This document shows, piece by piece, positions 1 through 8,079 of a stretch of DNA of 38,559 nt (position 1 is the stretch's first letter; the number at the start of each line of letters is the position of its first letter). The position numbers and the translations under genes are program-made. This DNA comes from JANRIZ01 sp033764445 (GTDB lineage: Bacteria > Verrucomicrobiota > Verrucomicrobiia > JAWXBN01), in the NCBI GenBank assembly GCA_033764445.1, contig JANRIZ010000161.1, positions 1-38,559 of the forward strand. The letters are read 5' to 3'. The notes under the pieces were generated by a model. It was not told where the DNA came from, did no database searches, and saw only the letters and a program-made list of their open reading frames with translations.

Positions 1-1092
1 TGGCCGCTGGGGGACGGACCCGAATTTCGCGGGGTCTTTGACCGGCAGGCCAGCCAGGTGCATCTTTTTGAGCGCACCCCCGGCGGTGCGTACCAGGCCC
101 CGGTCAATGTCCGCGACATCCACGACCAGACGGTGCGCGACACCATAGCCCCCGATGTGTACGAGCGCGTGTGCCATGAACTGGAGCTGCTCGATGGGGC
201 CGGGGCGGATTTTGACCTGCAAGGCGTCCGGACCGGAAAACTCTCCCCCGTTTTCTTCGGCAGTGCCGCCAACAACTTCGGGGTGCAGCTCCTGCTGGAC
301 CGTTTCCTGGAGCTGGCCATGCCCCCCGGTCCGCGCCGGGTGGGGGACACACTCGTGGATCCCGTCAGCCCGTCCTTTTCGGGATTTGTCTTCAAAATCC
401 AGGCCAACATGAACCCGCGTCACCGCGACCACGTCGCGTTCATCCGGATTGTTTCCGGGGCCTTCCAGCGGGACATGAACGTCCTCAATCCGCGCACGGG
501 CAAAAGTGTGCGGCTGGCCAATTCGCAGCGACTTTTTGCACAGGAACGCGAGACCATCGACACCGCCTGGGCCGGGGATGTGGTCGGGATCGTCGGCAAT
601 TACGATTTCATGATCGGCGACACATTGACCGAGCGGGAGGGGATTGTCTTTGATGAGATTCCCCGGTTTCCGCCCGAATGTTTCGCCTTTTTGCACAATC
701 CCAGCACTGCGAAATTCAAGCGCTTCCGTGAAGGGCTCGACCAGCTTCTCAAGGAAGGCCTCGCCCAGTCCTTTGAGCTGACAGGGGCCGGTCAGAGAGT
801 GCCGTTGCTGGGGGCGGTCGGACCGCTGCAATTCGAGGTGCTCAAGTACCGTTTGGAGACCGAGTACGCCGCCGATTGCCGGGTGGAACAGGCTTCCTGG
901 ACCCTGGCGCGTTGGCTGCGGTTGAAGTCCGGAGCCCCTGTCCGTGAGGAACCGCCACTGCCCACCGGTGCGGTTTTCTGCCGGGACATCATGGGAGCCC
1001 CCGTCGGCCTTTTCCAGACCGCCTGGTCCGTCAATTATTTCGAGGACAACAACCGGGACTGGGAGACCAGCCTCGTGCCGTTTGCCGGCTGA
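1..1092 (+). CDS. prfC: Peptide chain release factor 3 (RF3), C-terminal part, 5' truncated by window edge
   Basis: RF3 is the GTPase that recycles RF1/RF2 from the ribosome after termination. The reading frame is open from base 1 (starting W-P-L-G-D-G) to TGA at 1090-1092. This gives about 363 residues, so roughly the first third of a normal RF3 of about 530 residues, including the P-loop, lies outside the window. The visible part matches domains II and III of RF3: GSAANNFGVQLLLD, then the FKIQANMNPRHRDHVAFIRI block that is conserved in RF3 and distinguishes it from EF-G. The C-terminus reads GPLQFEVLKYRLETEY, also typical. The GTG at 58 is internal and is not the start. Downstream lies a hairpin with a T tract (1185-1204) before pabB. 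Identification is secure from the motifs. Confidence 0.95.
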   Translation, partial: WPLGDGPEFRGVFDRQASQVHLFERTPGGAYQAPVNVRDIHDQTVRDTIAPDVYERVCHELELLDGAGADFDLQGVRTGKLSPVFFGSAANNFGVQLLLDRFLELAMPPGPRRVGDTLVDPVSPSFSGFVFKIQANMNPRHRDHVAFIRIVSGAFQRDMNVLNPRTGKSVRLANSQRLFAQERETIDTAWAGDVVGIVGNYDFMIGDTLTEREGIVFDEIPRFPPECFAFLHNPSTAKFKRFREGLDQLLKEGLAQSFELTGAGQRVPLLGAVGPLQFEVLKYRLETEYAADCRVEQASWTLARWLRLKSGAPVREEPPLPTGAVFCRDIMGAPVGLFQTAWSVNYFEDNNRDWETSLVPFAG

Positions 1093-1184
1093 GGGTCTGG
1101 TCAGGAGTCGGGAGGATTGAATGCAGCGTGGAGGATTCTCCATGCCCTTCATTTTTGGTGTTTTTTGCGTTTCACAGTTTGAGG

Positions 1185-1204
1185 AAGGCCGTTAGCCTTT
1201 TTTT
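1185..1204 (+). terminator. Probable intrinsic terminator or attenuator just before pabB
   Basis: AAGGC (1185-1189), a 5-nt loop, GCCTT (1195-1199), within a run of seven T (1198-1204). This is a short but classic hairpin plus U-tract. It would end the prfC transcript. The GTG start of pabB begins at the very next base (1205), so any pabB transcript starting upstream must read through it. Confidence 0.55.
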
Positions 1205-2452
1205 GTGCTCACGGAACTCAACCAGACCGAGGCCGCCCAATGGCGTGGGACCCTGGAGAATGCGGAGGGATACTGTTTTTTGGACAGTTCCCTGCGTGAT
1301 GATGGGCAGGGCCGGTTTTCCATCCATGCCGCCGGTCCGTTGCGGGTGATCCGCGGGGACATCTCCGATGTGTCCCCCTTGGAAAACGCACTGGCGGAGT
1401 TTGGCCGTGTGGGTGGGCCGGAGGTGCCCTTTCCCCTGGGGGCGCTCATCGGGACGGTGGATTATGAGGGGACGTATCATTTCGGAGTGTATCCGTGGCT
1501 GTTGATCACCGATCACCGTCTTGAAAAATCGTGGCTGACGGCGACACCCCCCGTCCTGCCCTTGCGGAGGATGGCTTTCGACACCCCGGGTCTGCACCCG
1601 GAGGCGGGAGTGGAATCGAATTTCACCCGTGAAACCTTCATGGACGTGGTGGAACGGGCCCGCGAATACATTGCCGCCGGAGACATCTATCAGGTCAATC
1701 TTTCCCAGCAATTCCGTCTCCCCGGGGGGGCGGGGGATTTGCGGCCTCTTTACGGGGCCCTGCGCGAGATCAGTCCCGCCCCGTTTGCGGCCTTTCTGGA
1801 TCAGGGCCCGCGCCAGGTCATGAGTTCCTCGCCGGAATTGTTCCTGAAAATTTCCGGTCGGCACTGCCTCACCCGTCCGATCAAGGGGACCCGGCCCCGT
1901 TTTGCCGATGAGATCCGCGATGACCAGAGTGCCTTTGAGCTGATCCGCAGTGAGAAGGACCTCGCGGAGCTGGTCATGATCACCGACCTCGAACGCAACG
2001 ATCTGGGGCAATTCTGCGAATACGGCAGCGTCCGCGTCACCGACCTTGTCCGCCTCGAAAAATTCGCCCAGGTTTTTCATCTCGTATCCACCGTGGAAGG
2101 ACGGATGCGGCAGGGGGTCAGCCATCCCGGGGCCCTGCAACGGATGTTTCCCGGCGGGTCGATCACCGGTGCCCCCAAAAAGCGGGCCCGGGAGATCATC
2201 CGCGAACTCGAGCGGCAACCGCGGGGACTTTACACCGGGAGCATCGGTTATTTCGGGTTCAATGGCGAGAGCAGCTTCAATATCGCCATCCGCACCCTCG
2301 TCGCCGAGGCCGGGGAAATCCGGTACGGGGTCGGGTCGGGAATCACCGCCGGGTCCGATCCGGGCCGGGAATATGAGGAGACCCTGCACAAGGCCGCCGG
2401 CATGCGTCTGGCCCTCGAACAATGCCGTCGCAGGGAAATTCCGCAGGAGTGA
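1205..2452 (+). CDS. pabB: Aminodeoxychorismate synthase component I (PabB)
   Basis: PabB converts chorismate plus ammonia (from the PabA glutaminase) to 4-amino-4-deoxychorismate, a precursor of p-aminobenzoate and folate. The 415-residue product is the usual length for the chorismate-binding family. The signature PIKGT is at residues 225-229: the lysine (K227) is characteristic of PabB, where anthranilate synthase TrpE has PIAGT. Other family blocks are GDIYQVNLSQQF (159-170), FPGGSITGAPK (315-325) and GSGITAGSDPGREYEE (377-392). The start is GTG at 1205. An in-frame TAG at 1193 blocks any longer form and the next in-frame ATG is beyond residue 120. pabC follows 5 nt later, so the two are co-translated. 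No pabA is in the window, so the glutaminase must come from elsewhere. Confidence 0.93.
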   Translation: MLTELNQTEAAQWRGTLENAEGYCFLDSSLRDDGQGRFSIHAAGPLRVIRGDISDVSPLENALAEFGRVGGPEVPFPLGALIGTVDYEGTYHFGVYPWLLITDHRLEKSWLTATPPVLPLRRMAFDTPGLHPEAGVESNFTRETFMDVVERAREYIAAGDIYQVNLSQQFRLPGGAGDLRPLYGALREISPAPFAAFLDQGPRQVMSSSPELFLKISGRHCLTRPIKGTRPRFADEIRDDQSAFELIRSEKDLAELVMITDLERNDLGQFCEYGSVRVTDLVRLEKFAQVFHLVSTVEGRMRQGVSHPGALQRMFPGGSITGAPKKRAREIIRELERQPRGLYTGSIGYFGFNGESSFNIAIRTLVAEAGEIRYGVGSGITAGSDPGREYEETLHKAAGMRLALEQCRRREIPQE

Positions 2453-2457
2453 TGCCC

Positions 2458-3303
2458 ATGGATGTCTATCTCAACGGAGAATTTGTGGAGGAATCCCGGG
2501 CGGCCATTGCGCCGACCGACCGGGGGTTTCAATTCGGGGACGGACTCTTTGAAACGATGCGCGTCAGTGGCGGAAAAATCCTCCAGTGGGAGGCGCATCG
2601 GGAGCGGATGCAGGCCGGGATGGCGTTTCTGGGAATGCCCCCCCTGCCGGAGATGGCCCGGACCGCCGAGGTGATCCTGGAATTGCAGCAGCGAAACGGC
2701 GTGGTTGATGGCATCGCCCGGATCGTCCTCACGCGGGGCCGCAGTGAATTCGGTCTTTCCCCCTCCGCCGTCCAGGACCCGACATGGCTCATCACCCTGC
2801 GTTCACACGTGTTTCCGCGGACCGATGACATGCAGGGCATCAGGGCCGTGGTCACCCGTATCCCCATCTATCCCCCGCTTGTCGGTTTCAAGACACTCAA
2901 TTATCTGCCGGGCATCCTGGCCCGGCGCTGTGCCGAGACTGCCGGTGTGGAGGAGGGCTTTCTGGTGGATGCCGCCCACCACGTTTGTGAGGCCTCCTCC
3001 GGCAATATTTTCGCCGTGGCCCGGGACCGCTTGATCACCCCCGGACCCGGTCAGGCCCTGCCGGGGGTCACCCGCCGTGTCATCCTGCAGATTGCCGAAA
3101 GAGGCGGGTGGGAAACCGTGGAGGGATCGCTCTCCCGGGAGACGCTTCGGGACGCGGAGGAGATTTTCCTGACCTCCAGCATTGCCGGAATCCGTCCCGT
3201 CATCGGTCTGGACGGAAATGAGGTGGGAACCGGAAAGATCGGCCCCGTGACCCGGCAATTGGCCCGGGAATACCAGCATTTTGTCGAACAGGGCGGATTC
3301 TGA
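2458..3303 (+). CDS. pabC: Class IV aminotransferase, probable aminodeoxychorismate lyase (PabC)
   Basis: This is a PLP enzyme of fold type IV, 281 residues. Directly after pabB it is best read as the lyase that splits aminodeoxychorismate into pyruvate and p-aminobenzoate. Motifs: GDGLFETMRV near the N-terminus; FKTLNYLPG with the PLP lysine at about residue 145; CEASSGNIFAV with the conserved glutamate at about 178; PGVTRRVIL; and EIFLTSSIAGIRPV near the end. The pabB stop (TGA 2450-2452) overlaps an ATG at 2452, but the AGGAG at 2445-2449 is better spaced for the ATG at 2458, giving MDVYLNGEF. D-amino-acid or branched-chain aminotransferases share this fold. The PabC call rests mainly on the pabB context. 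Confidence 0.85.
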   Translation: MDVYLNGEFVEESRAAIAPTDRGFQFGDGLFETMRVSGGKILQWEAHRERMQAGMAFLGMPPLPEMARTAEVILELQQRNGVVDGIARIVLTRGRSEFGLSPSAVQDPTWLITLRSHVFPRTDDMQGIRAVVTRIPIYPPLVGFKTLNYLPGILARRCAETAGVEEGFLVDAAHHVCEASSGNIFAVARDRLITPGPGQALPGVTRRVILQIAERGGWETVEGSLSRETLRDAEEIFLTSSIAGIRPVIGLDGNEVGTGKIGPVTRQLAREYQHFVEQGGF

Positions 3304-3370
3304 CCCGTCCGGGCCACCCGCATTTTGAGCCAGCCGCGGAACCATCCCGCAATCCCCGTGTTTGGTCCGC

Positions 3371-3964
3371 ATGACACCGGGAAAAATCCTCCTGCTGGCC
3401 GCATTCTGCCTTTCCGGCGCAGCCGCCCTGTCGTCCGGGGTCGCGGAGCAAAATGCGGGATTGGTCCGGGCCGCCCGGGAACAGATCGGGGTGACCCTTT
3501 CCTATGACCCCGCCTATACGCGCCTGAAGTATCCCGGTGGGGATGTGGCGCCGGAGACCGGGGTGTGTACGGATGTGGTCATTCGCGCCTTTCGCGGCGT
3601 GGGTCTGGACCTGCAGGTACTGGTGCATGAGGACATGAAATCCCATTTCAAAAAATATCCCCAACTCTGGAAACTGCCGCGACCGGATCCCAACATTGAT
3701 CACCGGCGCGTGCCCAACCTCATGACGTATTTCGAGCGCCAGGGCAAGAGACTCCCTCCCAGCCGGGACCCCGCCGCCTACCGGGCCGGAGATGTGGTGG
3801 CGTGGAAATTGCCCGGGGGCCTGCTGCATATCGGGATTGTTTCCGACGGGATCGTCCCCGGCACGCAGCGTCCGCGAGTCATTCACAACATCGGCTCCGG
3901 AGCGAGGGAGGAGGATGTGCTCTTTGCCTACGAGATCATCGGTCATTACCGCTGGCTGCCATAA
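3371..3964 (+). CDS. DUF1287 family secreted protein (YiiX/NlpC-P60-like fold)
   Basis: 197 residues. The N-terminus MTPGKILLLAAFCLSGAAAL is a plausible Sec signal peptide, so the protein is likely periplasmic or secreted. The mature part has the DUF1287 pattern: YDPAYTRLKYPGGDVAPETG followed by VCTDVVIRAFR. The cysteine in VCTDV sits where papain-like/NlpC-P60 relatives keep their nucleophile, and the histidine in LLHIGIVSDG is a candidate partner. Start at ATG 3371, because the TTG at 3362 would put Val-Arg ahead of the signal peptide. It lies 67 nt after pabC and 41 nt before a penicillin-binding-type gene, which suggests a cell-wall role. That role is inference; no reaction is established for the family as far as I know. 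Confidence 0.8.
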   Translation: MTPGKILLLAAFCLSGAAALSSGVAEQNAGLVRAAREQIGVTLSYDPAYTRLKYPGGDVAPETGVCTDVVIRAFRGVGLDLQVLVHEDMKSHFKKYPQLWKLPRPDPNIDHRRVPNLMTYFERQGKRLPPSRDPAAYRAGDVVAWKLPGGLLHIGIVSDGIVPGTQRPRVIHNIGSGAREEDVLFAYEIIGHYRWLP

Positions 3965-4005
3965 CCGGCTTGACCTTGCCGTGGACGCCATGTTCCCATG
4001 TCCGG

Positions 4006-4806
4006 ATGAGAGCCGTACGCACATGGATTTTCTGGATGTTCTGTGCCGTGAGTGTGCAGGCGCAGGGGTGGGTGATGCTTGAAAGCGACATCAGTGGTCA
4101 GACCGCTTGCACCAACCAGGTCGTGCACCTGGAGGGGGAAAAGTCCTTGGCGGGGCGCCTGCTGACCCCCGCCTCGACCTTTAAGATTGTCATTGCCTGG
4201 GCCGGACTGGAGTCGGGCAGGATCAGTCCCTCCACCCGGATTTTGTGCCGGGACAAACATGTGGCGGGGACCCCCCGTGAGCTGGATTTGCGGGAGGCCC
4301 TGCACACCTCCAGCAACGATTATTTTGTCGAAACTTTCCGCCGGATCGGGCGGGAAAAATTCATCGGGTACGTCCAACAAAGCGGCTTTTCATCCCGGGC
4401 CCTCCCCGAAGACTGGCTTGAGAAGAATCCGGACCGGGTGTCCCGGGCCGGGGAGGAGACCGTGACCGCCCGGGCCCTGCATCAGTGGTTTGAGCGGGTC
4501 TGTGTGGAGGGGCTCTCGAAGGAGGAGCGTGTGAACCACCAGCTGAAGGAGGCGCTTTTTTGGGGGGAACTGCCCGGGGGCATCCGGTTGTATGGAAAAA
4601 CCGGCACCTCGGACGGGGCCGCACGGTTTGTGTGTCTGGCCGAAAAGGGTCCCATGCGACATGTGTTTTCCTCGCTGGTGACCTATGCAAAACCCGGGGA
4701 GGGACTTCAGGCGCGGGCCCAGGCGGTCAAACGGGTGGAGGACCGGGCGGCGGAACGGCTTGCCACCCCCGGGACAGGCATTATTCCATCCAGCCGAGAA
4801 AATTGA
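4006..4806 (+). CDS. Class D beta-lactamase / transpeptidase-domain protein, secreted
   Basis: 266 residues. The N-terminus MRAVRTWIFWMFCAVSVQA looks like a signal peptide ending near residue 20. The serine-transpeptidase signature set is complete and in order: S-T-F-K at 57-60 (nucleophile Ser57, Lys60), S-S-N at 102-104, and K-T-G at 198-200 within LYGKTGTSDG. The context TPASTFKIVIAWAGLESG closely resembles class D (OXA) beta-lactamases and BlaR-type sensor domains, which share this fold. Class D enzymes usually have SxV at the second motif, whereas SxN is the form of penicillin-binding proteins. It could therefore be a beta-lactamase or a small transpeptidase/carboxypeptidase. The ATG at 4006 gives the signal peptide; the frame extends upstream into the DUF1287 gene without support. 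Its 3' end overlaps the convergent membrane-peptide gene by 26 nt. Confidence 0.82.
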   Translation: MRAVRTWIFWMFCAVSVQAQGWVMLESDISGQTACTNQVVHLEGEKSLAGRLLTPASTFKIVIAWAGLESGRISPSTRILCRDKHVAGTPRELDLREALHTSSNDYFVETFRRIGREKFIGYVQQSGFSSRALPEDWLEKNPDRVSRAGEETVTARALHQWFERVCVEGLSKEERVNHQLKEALFWGELPGGIRLYGKTGTSDGAARFVCLAEKGPMRHVFSSLVTYAKPGEGLQARAQAVKRVEDRAAERLATPGTGIIPSSREN

Positions 4807-4924
4807 AGTTCAGGACCACCGCCGCGACGATCATGCAGGCGAGGGTGACAAAGGGCAGCAGGGAAATGACAATGATGATCAGCTTTGTCAGGCATTTTTC
4901 TTCGAGAAAACATTTTGCATTCAT
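4781..4924 (-). CDS. 47-residue membrane peptide, unknown function
   Basis: Small frame MNAKCFLEEKCLTK followed by a hydrophobic stretch of about 28 residues (LIIIVISLLPFVTLACMI and on) and a short tail ending GWME. It predicts one transmembrane helix or a tight hairpin. Start at ATG 4924, supported by AAAGGAA seven bases upstream, a good ribosome site in a region where many genes lack one. A longer form from 4987 is possible but less likely. It lies downstream of tRNA-Glu on the same strand and its last 26 nt overlap the end of the class D-type gene. I do not recognise a family. Short tail-anchored peptides of this kind include both real small proteins and spurious calls. Confidence 0.5.
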   Translation of the reverse strand: MNAKCFLEEKCLTKLIIIVISLLPFVTLACMIVAAVVLNFNFLGWME

Positions 4925-5047
4925 GGTCGGTTCCTTTGCGTATCCGACGTTTCTAACAGGCGGGGGCCTGACTGCAACATAAAACACCGGCCCGACCCAT
5001 GAAACTCCCGCAACCGGGTGGGGGGCAGGCAGTCCCGCGGGAAAAAT

Positions 5048-5125
5048 TGGTGACGCTAACGGGATTCGAACCCGTGTCCCCTCCGTGAAAGGGAGGTGTC
5101 CTAGGCCGGGCTAGACGATAGCGTC
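5048..5125 (-). tRNA. tRNA-Glu (anticodon UUC)
   Basis: Read on the minus strand, GACGCTA (5125-5119) pairs perfectly with TAGCGTC, followed by discriminator A and an encoded CCA (5050-5048). The anticodon arm is CCTCC, loop CTTTCAC, GGAGG, giving anticodon TTC. The T arm is ACGGG-TTCGAAT-CCCGT. Total 78 nt. The D arm GTCTAGCCCGGCCTAGGAC is typical of bacterial tRNA-Glu. It lies 65 nt beyond the end of the TPR membrane-protein gene on the same strand. No other tRNA is adjacent. Confidence 0.96.
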
Positions 5126-5190
5126 ACAGCGAAGGGCCACCCACGCTATCGAAAAGTTCCGGATAATCAATGAGAATTTTGTGCGCATTT

Positions 5191-6471
5191 TCAGGCCACA
5201 TATTGCACACGACGGACCAGCGCCCGGGAGGAGCAGGCCCAGGAGGTGATCATGGCCAGGATGAAGCTGGAGAGAAAGAGCGTGTTGGGCAGACCCTTTT
5301 CAAGAGAAAGAAGACCCAGGGAATGGGCCAAATCCAGCGCCCCGGCCATCAGGATCGCCGCCGTGAAAAGCGAAAAGAGGATCACACCGTTCCGGGCCTC
5401 ATTGACAAAAACGTAGGCCAGCGGAAAACACGCCAGCACCAGATACATGCCGGCCATCAGGGCGCCTGAATTGAGAAGGAATGCCACGGGGACCGTGATG
5501 ATGCCCACGGCCATGAGCACGGAGATGATCAACCCCTCGACCTTTTCCTCCGTGGTGAGGATCAGCCGGCCCAGTGAATCGGTCAGGAGCAGCCCGTTGC
5601 CCACCGCGCGGGCGGCATGGGTCCACAGGGCGAAGAGAAAATAGGCCCACAGGAGAATGCGTCCCGCCGGTCCCTGGAGCAGGGTCCCGCCGACATTGAT
5701 CAGGACGATCAGTCCGATGACAATGACCCAGCGTTGGGCCGCCGAAAAGCGCTGCATGGTGAAGGCGAAATTCAGGTAGGCGCGGTAGACCGGCGAGCGG
5801 GCGCGGAGCGTTTCGAGGATGCCGTCCCGGGCCGCCCGGTTTTCCGGGTCCAGCCGGAGCGCCTCGCGGAAGTGTTTTTCCGCCTCCGCCCGGTTCCCCT
5901 GCTGGAGGTGGTTCCATGCCATGGCCGCATGGGTGTCCGCGTCGTCGGGATGGCGTCCGAGCATGTGGCGGAGATGATCGGCATTTTCAATGGTCCGTCC
6001 CTGACTGCGCTGGATGAAGGCCAGCTGACTGGCCGCCCAGACATTTTCGGCATCCAGTCGAAGCACCTGAAGAACCATTTCCTCCGCCTCCGGCCAGCGG
6101 GAGAGCGAGCAGAGGGCCTGACAGCGGGCGCGGAAACCCTCCGTCGATTCCGGGTTGAGGCGGAGCGCCTCCTCCGCCGCCGCCAGGGCCTCGCGTCCGC
6201 GGCCCAGGGCGCAGAGGATGCCCGAGAGCAGCGCGTGGAATTCCGCATGCTGGGGCTGGCGGCGGAGCGCCTCGCCAATGGACGGGAGCGCCTCGGAAGG
6301 ACGGTGGTTGGAGAGTTGGCAAAGGGCGAGCAGATAGAACAGCCCCGCGTCCTGGGGTGATTCGGAGAGCGCCTTTTTCAGGTGACCTTCCGCCTCGCGG
6401 AAGCGGCCCTGGTCAAGGTAGATGCGGGCCAGCTGCAGCGAACCTTCGGAGCCATGGGTGGAATCAGACAT
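5191..6471 (-). CDS. TPR-repeat protein with C-terminal six-helix membrane domain
   Basis: 426 residues. Residues about 10-220 are a run of tetratricopeptide repeats (for example QLARIYLDQGRFREAEGHL and LQQGNRAEAEKHFREAL, each ending in a DPEN-like turn), a protein-binding scaffold. From about residue 248 to 413 there are about six hydrophobic helices (WVIVIGLIVLINVGG, ILLWAYFLFALWTHA, LIISVLMAVGIITVP, MAGMYLVLACFPLAYVFV, VILFSLFTAAILMAG, LFLSSFILAMITSWA). The TPR part precedes the membrane part and there is no signal peptide, so the TPRs are probably cytoplasmic. Start at ATG 6471 (MSDSTHGSEGS), 7 nt after the stop of the TPR-AAA+ ATPase gene and without a clear Shine-Dalgarno, which implies translational coupling. 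The pair probably act together, with this protein as membrane anchor. Family function is not known to me. Confidence 0.78.
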   Translation of the reverse strand: MSDSTHGSEGSLQLARIYLDQGRFREAEGHLKKALSESPQDAGLFYLLALCQLSNHRPSEALPSIGEALRRQPQHAEFHALLSGILCALGRGREALAAAEEALRLNPESTEGFRARCQALCSLSRWPEAEEMVLQVLRLDAENVWAASQLAFIQRSQGRTIENADHLRHMLGRHPDDADTHAAMAWNHLQQGNRAEAEKHFREALRLDPENRAARDGILETLRARSPVYRAYLNFAFTMQRFSAAQRWVIVIGLIVLINVGGTLLQGPAGRILLWAYFLFALWTHAARAVGNGLLLTDSLGRLILTTEEKVEGLIISVLMAVGIITVPVAFLLNSGALMAGMYLVLACFPLAYVFVNEARNGVILFSLFTAAILMAGALDLAHSLGLLSLEKGLPNTLFLSSFILAMITSWACSSRALVRRVQYVA

Positions 6472-6478
6472 GGGCGGG

Positions 6479-7897
6479 TTATTTTTTGATCCCGAGAAAT
6501 TCCAGGACATGGTCGTAGAAACCGCCCTGATTGGCGTAGATGGCGTAGTTCTTGGCCGTTTCAAACCAGGCCCGCGTGGTCGGTTTGACAGTGCGGAGAA
6601 CATCGAGAATATCACCGGTGGAAATGGGGAGAACCCGGCCCTCCTTCATCGCCCGGGGCAGATTTTTTTCCACCGCCAGATCAACGAGATGTTTGAGATC
6701 CGCCCCGGAGAAATCCCTTGTTTTTTTGACGATGGCCTCGAGGTCCATCTTTTCGACGGGTTTGCCCCGGAGAACCACTTCCAGAATGGCCCGGCGGGAG
6801 GGTTCGTCCGGCGGTGGCACGAACAGGATGCGGTCGAATCGGCCCGGACGGCGAAAGGCCGGGTCGATGTGCCAGGGCGCATTGGTGGCCCCGATGATGA
6901 GAATGCCCTCGTTGCTGCCGATATTGCCGTCCATTTCCGCCAGAAACTGGTTGATGAGGTTGCGGCCCGCACTCTGGCGCAAATCCGCCCGGTCGGCGGC
7001 GAGGGCATCCACCTCGTCGAAAAACAGCACGCTGGGGGAGTTTTCCCGGGCCAGCTCAAAAATCTGGTGCATCGCCTTTTCACTGTTGCCGATGTACATG
7101 TCCAGGATCTGGTGGATGCCGATGGAGATGAAATTGGTCTTGATCTCGCCCGCCGTGGCGCGGCTGATGAGGGTTTTGCCACATCCGGGCGGGCCGTAGA
7201 GCAGGACCCCGCCGCCGGCCTTTTTTCCGTAGGCCCTGAATATTTCCGGATTCCGGAGGGGGTGGATGATCTTCATCCGGATTTCCTCCTTGATGGATTC
7301 CATGCCGCCGATGTCCGAAAAGTTGATCGAAGGGCGTTCGACTTCCGTGGATCCACCGGGATTGAACACCGCCTTGCGGGCGAGGGGATCGTCAAAATCC
7401 GTCGCATTCTCCCCGGTTCCGTTCTGCGGGTCTTCCCCGGCGGGGTGGGGTGGGATGGGGATCTGGGTCAACGCCCCCGGGGGAGGGCCGGAATCCGGGG
7501 GGATGAGGTTTCGGAGTTCCTTCTCCAGGGCCTCGTCGCGGACCGTCGGGTCGAGGCACTGGGCCTTTTGAAAATGGGCCAGGGCCTGGTGTGGACTGGC
7601 CTCCGCCATGGCCAGGCGGGCGAGCAGCAGCCAGGCCGCCACGAAGTCCGGGTGGGCCCGGGTGAGCGTTTCCACACGGATGACCGCCTCGGAGGTTTTG
7701 CCGGTCAGGTAAAGATAGCGGGCCAGTCCCAGATGCGCCTCCCGGTGGGCGGGGTCCAGCCGGAGTACCTGCTCATAAGCCGTCCGGGCCTCGTCAAAAT
7801 TGAATTCATCCAGACACGCCTGCGCAAAAAGCAACTGGAGCGGTGCATTGTCCGGAGAGACCCTGAGAGCCTGACGGAGCGAATCAGAGGAGGCCAT
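6479..7897 (-). CDS. TPR-AAA+ ATPase (Cdc48/Vps4-like AAA domain)
   Basis: 472 residues. The N-terminal 120 residues hold about three TPR-like repeats (EARTAYEQVLRLDPAHREA, HQALAHFQKAQCLDP), then a proline-rich linker, then one classical AAA domain. Walker A is GPPGCGKT at about 235-242, Walker B SVLFFDEVDAL at about 289-299. The second region of homology ends with RRPGRFDRILFVPPP at about 349, carrying the arginine finger. The hole-forming loop is in the segment MYIGNSEKAM. Such proteins use ATP to remodel or unfold protein partners. A single AAA domain and no protease or zinc motif rule out FtsH or Lon. Start at ATG 7897 (MASSDSLRQAL); ATG 7906 is an alternative. The divergent neighbour is serA; the downstream TPR membrane gene begins 7 nt after this stop. 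Confidence 0.85.
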   Translation of the reverse strand: MASSDSLRQALRVSPDNAPLQLLFAQACLDEFNFDEARTAYEQVLRLDPAHREAHLGLARYLYLTGKTSEAVIRVETLTRAHPDFVAAWLLLARLAMAEASPHQALAHFQKAQCLDPTVRDEALEKELRNLIPPDSGPPPGALTQIPIPPHPAGEDPQNGTGENATDFDDPLARKAVFNPGGSTEVERPSINFSDIGGMESIKEEIRMKIIHPLRNPEIFRAYGKKAGGGVLLYGPPGCGKTLISRATAGEIKTNFISIGIHQILDMYIGNSEKAMHQIFELARENSPSVLFFDEVDALAADRADLRQSAGRNLINQFLAEMDGNIGSNEGILIIGATNAPWHIDPAFRRPGRFDRILFVPPPDEPSRRAILEVVLRGKPVEKMDLEAIVKKTRDFSGADLKHLVDLAVEKNLPRAMKEGRVLPISTGDILDVLRTVKPTTRAWFETAKNYAIYANQGGFYDHVLEFLGIKK

Positions 7898-8042
7898 GGG
7901 ACGCATCTTGGCCCAAAGCGGGCCGGACTTCAAACGCGAAATGGGGGGCGATTTTCACGGGATGGATCTGCCGGGGGATTTCCGGTCAAAACCGCGGAAG
8001 CCCCCTGCGCCGCCCGCCCAAGCTCCTCGAATGAAAACTCAT

Positions 8043-8079
8043 TTGACACGGGGGGTGGGGGGATTAGTTTCGGGGGACT
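8043..8079 (+). promoter_or_regulatory. Candidate serA promoter and G-rich leader
   Basis: A perfect -35 hexamer TTGACA lies at 8043-8048. The -10 is poor (TTAGTT at 8064-8069 or the following bases). The spacer and leader hold three long G runs: 8050-8055, 8057-8062 and 8072-8076. If this promoter is used the leader is only a few bases long. Low confidence because of the weak -10. Confidence 0.3.
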
